Shown here one piece after another: positions 56,401 to 64,000 of a stretch of 64,000 nt of DNA. This DNA is from Nannochloropsis salina CCMP1776 (taxonomy: Eukaryota; Sar; Eustigmatophyceae; Eustigmatales; Monodopsidaceae). The translations under genes were made by a program, and so were the position numbers. The notes below the pieces were generated by a model that was given only the letters and a program-made list of their open reading frames with translations, ran no database searches and had not been told where the DNA came from. The stretch is from assembly GCA_004565275.1 (NCBI GenBank), contig SDOX01000122.1, positions 260,642-324,641 of the forward strand. Reading direction: 5' to 3'. Position 1 is the stretch's first letter. Every line of letters starts with the position of its first letter.

Positions 56401-56963
56401 CAAACGTCAGCACTCCGTCTTCTGGGGCTGTGCCGCCGCCTTTCGGCAGTGGCGCGACTCTGGGAAGCGGATTTGGAGGAGCCGGAGGCGGAGGTGGTGG
56501 AGGAGGCCGTCCTGGAGGAGCCACCTTTGGAGCTTTTGGCGCTACGTCGACCTCGTCGACACCCAGCATGTTCTCGCCTTTCTCTTTCAGCACGTCAAGC
56601 TCGGGCATGGCGGCAGGGAAGACGGCGCCAGCTCCAGGCGCAGCTGCGAATCCCAGCGGGATATCTCCAGCACCGGCATCGATCGCCGCAACGACCCCCG
56701 CGGCGTCCTCGACGACACCAGAAGAGGTTCCTGCAGGTGGAGCTACTGCAGGGTCCGGTAGTGGTGCTGGCGCGGCGGGTAAGCACGTTGGCCAAACGGA
56801 GCACGACAAGATGCTGCGACGTGCGATGCGCTTTGGGCCCCAGGCACCGGCTCCCTTGGAGGCGAAAGCTGCGGAGGAAGGCCCAAATGCTGCGGCAACA
56901 GAAGGGCCGGAGGACAAGGGACAGGAGGGAGACACAGGGCGGGAGCCAGGCGCTGAGAGCTGA
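50459..56963 (+). CDS. TPR/Mlp-like nuclear-basket coiled-coil protein with FG tail
   Basis: Two exons, 50459-55126 and 55245-56963, give 2128 residues (human TPR 2363). The first 1,580 or so residues are nearly unbroken heptad coiled coil, rich in Glu, Lys, Gln, Arg and Ala, typical of the nuclear pore basket proteins TPR/Mlp1/NUA. Then comes a disordered tail of Ala, Thr, Gly, Ser and Gln, including RGG-like Gly/Arg stretches (about 1620-1665) and a cluster of FG dipeptides (about residues 1900-1995: FASFGTS, PSFGFGG, PPFGSG, SGFGG, TFGAFG). It ends with HDKMLRRAMRFG and an acidic Ala/Glu end. Long coiled coils can mislead, so the TPR identity rests on length, architecture and FG content together. 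Its C-terminal repeats are unusual for TPR. Confidence 0.8.
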
Positions 56964-57409
56964 GTAATTTCTGACCAATGGGTGAGAAGGTCATGTTGGT
57001 TTCACGCCAGAGATGGAGACAACGACATTAGTGGTGCTAGGTTTTAATGTGGTCGATAGTTCTTTTCGAAGGCTTTGTGTTGAGAGGATGAGATCATAGG
57101 AAATAAAAGAGCCAGAACACATTCGGCCCACTGATTTAGAAAAGACATCAAGGAGAAACGTCAAGAATAACGAGAGAAAATTTGAAGATTCTCGACGAGA
57201 CTTCCCAGTATGTTGCACATCTTAGACCTTCTTGCGATTTTCATTTTTGAATGTACAGTTGCCACCAGCATCCTTTTTACCAATTTATTACTGATTTAGA
57301 ACTTTTCAATATATATTCGCAATTACGTGCTAACATAGCATTGAGCCCAGTCTTCTTCCTACCGTAGCTCATTCCCAGACGCCGACATAACGTTGGCTTA
57401 GTACTTTTC
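56964..57409. other. Convergent 3' spacer
   Basis: Between the TPR-like stop (+) and the acetyltransferase stop (-). AT-rich near 57240-57320; no gene recognised. Confidence 0.6.
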
Positions 57410-59936
57410 TCACTTCACGTTATCTCCCACCGTTTTCTGCCCCACCCTCTTCGTTTTTGTCAGCCGCGTTAGGCGCGGCTGCGGCATGCCCTTCGTCTTC
57501 TTGACTTTCTTGCCTTCTGCTCCTTCCGCTTCGTCCACGAGTGCGCGTTTCTCCTCCTCGCTCTCCATGTCCATTTCTTTGGTGTAGTAGACGTGGTCCT
57601 CCCAGTCCTGAAAGCCCGATTTCTCAAAAAACGCCCGGGCAGCTAAGTTGTCTGCTTGCGTATCTGGTGTGGGTTCATAAGAAACGAAATAACATTTAAA
57701 AAATGAGGCTTAGAGTCCTGAATGGAGCGTCCATTGCTAGCAAATGAGGAATAAAGCGCAAGATCGACGAGTTATCATAGGCGGCTCCATTGTCAGAAAA
57801 AGTGCGTGCGAAGAAAGCATCCATCATTTCGGGCAGCCATCCGGTAATAGGATGATTCACCTACCGCAAAGCAGCAAGCGACATCCATTCTCCTCCATTG
57901 TGTCCTGGAACTCTTTCAAAAGCCGGCGACCCACGCCCAGCCCTTGCGCCTTGGGAGAGACAGCGAGCCAGAGCAGGTACCCATAACGCCAACTGCTCCC
58001 TTTTTTCTGTGACCGCCGCAAGAAGGTAGGGAGGAAAGACAATGTGAGGACCAGCCGGTGCGAGCTTTTTCCAATCGCATACCGTTGGCGTCACATCCTC
58101 GGGCGCGATTATGGATCGAGTTCCACCGAGAAAAAAGAGAAGCCGACAGACCCACCTAGCGGTGTAACAAAAGAGAGCAAGACCCACCTCTATCTCCGTG
58201 CCCAGCACAAAGCCCAAGAACGTTTTGTCCGAGGCCTCGCACACAAAGCACGTGTCGCTGTCGGAACCAAAGAGCTCGACCACCTCTGCCTCGCTCCAGA
58301 TCGAGTAGAGGTTCGGGTAAAGCTCTTGTGTGAACACTTCTTCGCCCAGGGCGTACACCTTGGCTAGAGGGAGGAACGCGGGAAGCAGTATGTGAGAATC
58401 TTCTTCTTCAAAGGACTATGCGAGTGAAAATCATCTCCTTCTTCTACTTCTTGCATCCGCCATGCTTCCCCGTCCCTTTTCGATAATTTCTCCTCTCTTT
58501 CCCGACGTCTTCCCTCTCTCCCTCACCCAAATCGTCAATGTCCATTTGTCGGACCCGCACAGGCTTCTGTTTCGGCGCCCCTTTCTTCTTACGCGGGGCC
58601 TTGACCCCGTCCTTCCCCTTCGAGTTCGCGATATTCAAAGACATGTACACATGCGAGATGGGGTTGCCAAAGCCTAATTTTTCCAGGAACCGACGGGCCG
58701 GCACGTTGCTCTCCGGCGTGTCGGCGACGACAGTGGCCATGCCTTCCCGCTGAAAGAGCGCCTCGATGGCCCCGACCAAGGCGGTCCCGATACCTTGCCT
58801 GCAAGAGGGCACAGAGAAGGAGCAGAAAATGAGCAAGCGAGTGGGAAAGAGGGAGGAAGGAAGAGAGAAAAAACCGCTGAGAGAAGGCCAGTACCACAAG
58901 GTCGCTTCTCAATCGTAAGCATCTTACCTCTGATAGACTTCATTGACGGCCACCCAGGCCAGGTAGGCACAGCCTTCCTGTTTCTTCTTCTTCTCCGTGA
59001 CCGAGCCCAGGAGGAAACCCACCACCTGCTTCGTGTGCTCCTTGTAGGCCTTGGGCCGGCGCCCTCGCTTGGGCGGGAGCTTTCTGACCTCCTCTGCGAC
59101 CAGACAAAACTCTCCGTCCGTGCTCAGGTTGTCTGTCACCTCGTAGGGGGACCAGGTTCGATAGAGTTGCGGGTAGGACTCGGAAGAGAAGACGGTCTCG
59201 CCGATGTGGAAGACGGAGGCGACGTCCCTGGAGGAAACGGGAAGGCCCAGGAAGAGAGTGGGAGGGATTGAGCTCATGGACACGAAGAACGAGGACGGTA
59301 GACCGGAGCACGCGAACACTACACGCCACGGGGCTCTTCTCACAGGAAAGGGAGATAGCCAGGTCGACCCTGACGAGAGGAGACAAGGGGATGGGATGCG
59401 TGATAGAAGCCATCAAAAGGACCCAAACCCGGGATGAGTGCCAGGCCCTCTCCGTACTTGAGGCTCATGCGCCGGATGAGAATGTGGGTCTCGTTTGGGT
59501 GTGTGGGCAGGTCAGTTTCGTCGTCGTGGACGCGGGGGGCCGGGGAGGAGGGAGCCGCTGTGGAGACCGGTGGCACAGGAGGTGCTTGAGGTACGGGCGT
59601 ATCATTTGTGGCAACGTGAGGGCTAGGATCTGAAACCGGTCGAGGCGATGGCTGGATCGCGGGTGGTGGGGAGAGGGACGGGGGGGGGGTTCCACGTGCT
59701 GATGAGGAGGGCGACGATGACTCAAGGGGGGCTGCAGGCTCTTTCAAAAGGGAAGGATTTGCGTACAAAATAGAAACAAGACCCGATGGGTGTCTGGTGT
59801 CGTCTGCGTGGCGCTGAAGGCGGCGCTGTTGACGATTGAAGTAGGAAAGAGCTCCCACTATGCGTGGAGCACATGGAAAGGAGTCTACTATGGTAGCGTG
59901 GAGAGGGAGGAAACAGAGTAGGAGCAGACAACGCAT
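57410..59936 (-). CDS. Tandem GNAT acetyltransferase, predicted plastid-targeted
   Basis: Two GNAT acetyl-CoA-dependent N-acetyltransferase domains in one protein. Six exons join in phase to 540 residues: 59936-59458, 59227-58928, 58798-58527, 58363-58188, 58006-57865 and 57663-57410. The N-terminus (MRCLLLLCFLPLHATIVDSF) is a signal peptide with Phe at the cleavage point, followed by a Pro/Ser-rich linker; plastid import is inferred. Domain 1 spans ILIRRMSLKDVASVF to RQGIGTALVGAIEALF (acetyl-CoA loop QGIGTA) and VPARRFLEKLGF; domain 2 spans VRVRQMDIDDLAKVY to AQGLGVGRRLLKEF (loop QGLGVG) and LAARAFFEKSGF. The shared exon phases and motifs (GEEVF/GETVF, YPxLYxxW) show an internal duplication. 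Substrate unknown. The start at MRCL is an ATG; an upstream in-frame GTG is not used. Confidence 0.88.
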
Positions 59937-60589
59937 TACGCGTCGCACACGACGCCAATGTCTACCTCCACGTCTCCTAGGAAGGGAGCGAACTTGAAAA
60001 TCCGGCCCTCAGGAGAGCTCTTGGTATTGATCTTCTTTGTCCGGGTGTGAAAGGTAATTCTGTTACGAAAACAGAGTGATTCTCACTCTCACAGACAGAA
60101 AATACTGCTGCCCGTCTTCTAAACCGCAAATCTAGGTTCAGGTCGCTACAGATATTTTGACTGCTTTAAAGGCGGAGGAAAATGGAATATGGACATGAGC
60201 ATGTTTCGTGTTCAAGCAATGTGGCTGGACCCTGCGGCGAGCAGAGGCGGGAGGTTGCCCAACGTCGCCTGCAAGGAATATTTTGAACCTTTTTCTTTTA
60301 AAGCAGTGAGCTTGCAGATACTGATGCCTCATAGGTCAGACTGTGAAGGTTTTTCTTTTCATTAGCGTTACTCGCGGGCTGGCGCAATTATCATGTACAG
60401 TGATGTGTGCCCTTGTCGGCCTCCTGTTCATTGCCCCGGACACTGTGGGCGCTCGACTTATACCAACACTTTCTGATTATAACTACAGATTAAAGAGCTT
60501 CCATCGACGTGCTGTAGTTTATCAGTTCATACATTTTAAATGCTGCCTTGTCTACGTTCTTTCCTGGTTGCCGTCTTTCAACGCTCGTT
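59937..60589. other. Intergenic region between two minus-strand genes
   Basis: Upstream region of the acetyltransferase gene and 3' end of the SEC14-like gene. The short plus-strand frame near 60343 looks like chance. No gene recognised. Confidence 0.5.
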
Positions 60590-62521
60590 TCACTTTGTCA
60601 GCCTCCTAACCTCCTCCTTGCTAACTCCAAAGTAGTCATGCGCCTCAAACGTGAAATCTTTCGCGCCACCATACTTCCTGTCCAATTCTTGCGGATCCAC
60701 ACGCTCCACAAGAATCTTTTCCTCTTCCCCTGTGGGAACAAAGAGGATCTTGTTGCGCGTCATGGGTGAGACCAAAGGCGTGAGCATTTTCCAGAGGAAT
60801 TGGAAAGCGGAGCCTGTGTGCAAGAACATGATGAACCCCACCCGCGTGGGGTAATGGTGATGAAGAAGCGTAAAGGTTTGTTTGATGATGTTGATGGGCG
60901 GCATGTTGGAGAGCGAGAAGCCACTGCAGTCGATGATGAAGGAATAGGCCTCCACGCCGTCTTGGCGGGACAGATCCAGCGCCCGCTCCAGGGTATACAC
61001 CAAGTACTGGATGGCCTTCTCGGGACGCCTGTTGGGCTATGGAACAGGGGGAAGGGAACAAGGAAAAGGTGGGCTAAGCATGGCAGGACAGGAGGAGGTT
61101 CTCTGAGGGGGAATCAGTGCAGGCGAGATGGATTCATTCGAGGCGGCCGCTCCAGCCTCAAATCCAACGAGTAGAATGCTGCATTCACCCGCCCGCCCCA
61201 CGCCTCCTCCAAGCTTCTCTCTGTCTCACCTGGAAGGCGGGCGAGAAGTAAATCAAGGGGCGGCCGACCCGATCCGTCCCATTCACGTACAGGTAGCCGT
61301 CCCGGGCTTGGGCTAACACGTCGTCGGGCCCCAGATGGGCCACCCGCTCCCGCTCCCGCCACTGGATGGTGCGCAGCACGTGGTCGACCGTGGTCTTGCC
61401 GCGCAGGGAGGGTTTCCACTGGCCGGCCACGAAGTACCGTGCCACGCACTCTCGGTCGACGGCCATCCGCACAGCCAGGCCGCGCTCCGGGATCCCGGGC
61501 ATGTGGATCAAGGCTGAGGGAGGGGAAGAAGGAGGGAGGTAGGAGGGAGGGAAAGAAAGAGCGAGGGGGGAAGGAGGTAGGTAGGCGACTTTGAGCAGAC
61601 CTGTCCGCTCAAAATGCCATTTCCGGGCGGTGCAAAGCGACATCTTTCCTGTCCTACTCCGGCTCCCTCCCTCTTTCCTTTCCTCCCTCCCTCCCTCCCT
61701 TCATCCCATCGATCTCCTCACGTTGATAAACTTCCTCAACCCACTGAAGCTGCTCGTCTGTCAAGCTCTCCATGTCGAAGACCCCCCTCCTAGAGTGTGG
61801 AGGGCGGGGCGGCAATTCCGGTGAGGGCTCTCCTTTGGAGAAAAGCTTCCGCAGGCGGGCGAGGACCGTCTTGAAGGGCATCTGCAGGACCCGTATGGCC
61901 ACCCTGCCCACATTGATGAATAGCGAGGGTTTCTTCTGGGCGGAAATGATGGCTGTGCCGCCGCAACATAGTTGGGATGGATGAAGGGAGGGGTCAGGGT
62001 GGCGGGGCCGGAGGTGGTGGACATTGCACAGGTCCGAGCATAAGCCTGTCACACCCGCGACCACACGTACCGTTCTCACACGTGCCTTGTGTGTCGTCGG
62101 TCACACTTCCCTCTTCCTCCCCTCCCTCTGCACCGCCCGATATCATCAGCACCCGCTTCGCTGCCTCCTCGTTCTCTTCGCCCTTCGAGTGTAACAAGCG
62201 GTCCGAGCCCCATTGAAGAAGACCAAGGGTCATCTCTCCACCACGATGGTACTGCACGTGCAAGTGGTACAAGTTGACATGTCGATGATGCATTTTGACA
62301 TGAAAGGAACAGTACATTTTTCGTCACCAAGGGCACACGGGGGAAAAAGCGAGGAACGGATCAACGACCCTTTGTAGCACCTTCGCACAGAAAGAAAAAC
62401 ACAACCACCACTAAGGCGCCAGATTTCTCACCTCTAAGGCTGCAAGAAAGGTACAAAATGTACAAAGGAAGAGCACGGAGAGTGTCTTTTTGGTGGCAAA
62501 CATCCTTTCCTCTACTCCCAT
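60590..62521 (-). CDS. SEC14-like CRAL-TRIO lipid-binding protein with N-terminal hydrophobic segment
   Basis: CRAL-TRIO/SEC14 domain protein, expected to bind or exchange phospholipids. Five exons, 62521-62432, 62251-62071, 61952-61722, 61513-61230 and 61036-60590, join in phase to 410 residues. The CRAL-TRIO-N region lies around WVEEVYQPLIHM and VDRECVARYFVAGQWK; the lipid-binding domain follows with YVNGTDRVGRPLIYF, FIIDCSGFSLSNMPP, YPTRVGFIMFLHTGSAF, and ends at ELDRKYGGAKDF. Most SEC14 proteins are cytosolic; this one opens with a hydrophobic stretch (TLSVLFLCTFCTFLAALE) that may be a signal peptide or membrane anchor. MGVEERM (62521) and the following Met at 62503 are both possible starts. 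The intron at 61514-61721 has a G/A-rich 5' end and a C/T-rich 3' end. Confidence 0.88.
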
Positions 62522-63342
62522 GGGCAACCTCGTGTAACCTGACAGACGAGAGTTTCCCTCCTGCCGCGCCCGCTTGAATTCCTTTCTGATGCCCTCACGT
62601 GCCGACCCCGTGGTGCTGAAAGTATTCAAGCTACAGTAGAGCAGGTGGCGGGTACTGTAGCACCTAATTTTTGGGCTAGAAAGAGAAGATTAAGGTCAGA
62701 AAAGTCTGGGGAAGAAGCCCCCTAAGGATCAAGATCAAGCATGTCGCGAGCTTTCCCTGGCGAAGGCTCAATTCACAGGACACCAGAAGGAAAAAATTTG
62801 GAGCCCCAATCGAGAACACGTGCCGCAATTCGTAGTGGACATCGGTCAAAGCGACGGTGTGGGAGGAAGCGACGTGGACAACGTCGAGTTCCGCGCGAAA
62901 TTTTCCACAGGTGTCAGGGTCACGATCACGGTACCACCCAAGTGCTCCCCATTCTGACTTGTATGTAAACTAGAAGGCGCTACTGATGCGTATGCCGACG
63001 CCACTTTCCATCTGTATTAAGCATGGAAAGAAACAAGCTATATTCTACCGTACGTGCCAAGACGCTGAGTGCCGCCACACGGGCAGTCCTGTATGTCTTC
63101 CTAATCTATCCGTTCAATCCAGTTACTTAGTGTTTTCAGAGTAAGTGAGTCTAAGAGCCTACGCCCACGGTAGGTCAAGACGCGGTGTCCTTGCCACTTC
63201 TTATGATTAGCCTTTCCTCTTTTTTTTCTTTTATCCAATTTTTGTGTACATTTAACTTGCGGCGGTCGAGGTTTCCCGTTCCAGGGACATCGGATTTCTA
63301 CATGTAGTCGTTCTTCCTTCCCGTCTCTCACAGCCCCGCGAC
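62522..63342. other. Intergenic region between two minus-strand genes
   Basis: Upstream region of the SEC14-like gene and 3' end of bL17. A plus-strand frame at 62741-62968 is Arg-rich and resembles nothing known to me. No gene assigned. Confidence 0.5.
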
Positions 63343-64000
63343 TTACGAAGGCGACGCAGATGAAGATCTAAGGGGTACAGATGATATGCCGTCTTCTTGG
63401 CCCAAAGCTTTTCCAGAGGAGGGGAGTTTCCTTTCCGTTTGGGGTGGCCGTGCCGGGCGCAACTCTCCTGGACGGCCGACAAATTCAATCAGGCTCATCT
63501 CCGCCGCGTCCCCAGGTCTAAACCTCTGTAATTTCAGGACTCGCGTGTAACCACCAGCCCGTGTGAGATAGCGAGGACCAAGGACATCAAAGAGTTTCTT
63601 CAAATGTTCTTTGGTCCGTATGACCATGGCGGCCTGTCGCCTGGCGTGCAGAGACCCGTCCTATCAGTGAGGGAAACAAAACAGAGAGACAGGTGTGTGA
63701 GGATACGTCAATGATATAATACGACCGGCGTGACGAAGCTTACCTTGGCCCAAGTGACCATGCGGTCCGCTACGCGCCGTAATTCTTTCGCCTGTGTAAA
63801 GCGTGGCGCATGCGAAGTTTTGAGTGCAGGTCTTCTTAGTCTACATCATGCGTGGAACACGCAACATCAAAGTTTACTGTGCAAGCCTTCTCTCATTAAT
63901 GAGACGTCTCGTTTGAGGTTACGAGCATTCTTGCAGCTTGACACTTTTGTTATGATAATTACCTTAGCCGTGGTGGTGCGAATGCGCTCATGCTCTACAA
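63343..64000 (-). CDS. Organellar ribosomal protein bL17 (5' end outside window)
   Basis: Bacterial-type large-subunit protein L17, nuclear-encoded and destined for the mitochondrion or plastid. Three exons in phase are visible: >64000-63963, 63791-63744 and 63660-63343. They read [23 protein letters not shown], then [24 protein letters not shown] and the core [19 protein letters not shown]...MSLIEFVGR, typical of bL17 (ELGPRFASRAGGYTRI in bacteria). About 25 residues of the N-terminal core and any presequence lie beyond the window, so the target organelle cannot be told. The C-terminal extension of about 45 residues is not conserved. Confidence 0.9.
63901..63910. promoter_or_regulatory. GAGACGTCTC palindrome in bL17 intron
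   Basis: One of three exact copies of this 10-bp palindrome seen in non-coding DNA (others at 7934-7943 and 25248-25257). Role unknown. Confidence 0.35.

Noticed and set aside
60343-60609. Plus-strand frame with a hydrophobic start
   Set aside because: Overlaps the 3' end of the SEC14-like gene on the other strand; no homology.
62741-62968. Arg-rich plus-strand frame of 75 codons
   Set aside because: No known family and no supporting splice sites; too short to call.
1-64000. Transposons, retroelements, viral remnants, CRISPR arrays, rRNA and snRNA
   Set aside because: No terminal repeats, transposase, reverse transcriptase, capsid or spaced-repeat signals were seen by eye on either strand.

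Overview
The window is nuclear DNA of a photosynthetic stramenopile, most likely a eustigmatophyte close to Nannochloropsis/Microchloropsis. The evidence is: most genes are split by short GT-AG introns; they encode eukaryotic proteins (replication factor C, DNA polymerase delta small subunit, nuclear-basket TPR, mitochondrial ATP synthase d, SMP/C2 contact-site protein); and several N-termini look like bipartite secondary-plastid presequences, a signal peptide ending in a small residue followed by Phe (...ATA-FF, ...TA-SF, ...VD-SF). The genus is inference; no ribosomal or organelle marker is present.

I rebuilt 22 protein genes by joining exons whose phases agree. Left to right: PTPMT1-like phosphatase (+, 5' cut), ATP synthase subunit d (+), POLD2 (-), ATP-grasp ligase (+), GPR155/LYCHOS-like transporter (-), RFC4 (+), plastid membrane protein (-), mS33 (+), SMP-C2 tether (-), intronless LRR-like protein (+), OLA1 (-), predicted organellar/secreted protein (+), Cys-rich type II membrane protein (-), GCN20/ABCF3-type ABCF (-), LMBR1-like protein (+), plastid EttA-like ABCF (+), Nab2/ZC3H14-N-like protein (-), SAP/NuSAP-like protein (+), TPR-like protein with an FG tail (+), tandem-GNAT acetyltransferase (-), SEC14-like protein (-), bL17 (-, 5' cut).

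Genes alternate strands through much of the window. Gaps between divergent starts are mostly long (0.6-2.5 kb) and look AT-richer; gaps between convergent ends are mostly short (0.2-1 kb, with one of 1.4 kb). The genes form no operon-like pathway, although two replication-fork factors (POLD2, RFC4) lie about 11 kb apart and two ABCF translation factors lie about 4 kb apart.

The most striking non-coding feature is intron structure. Many introns carry G/A runs of GGGA type just after the donor and C/T runs of TCCC type just before the acceptor, so the two intron ends can pair. No rRNA, convincing tRNA, CRISPR array, transposon or viral element was found.
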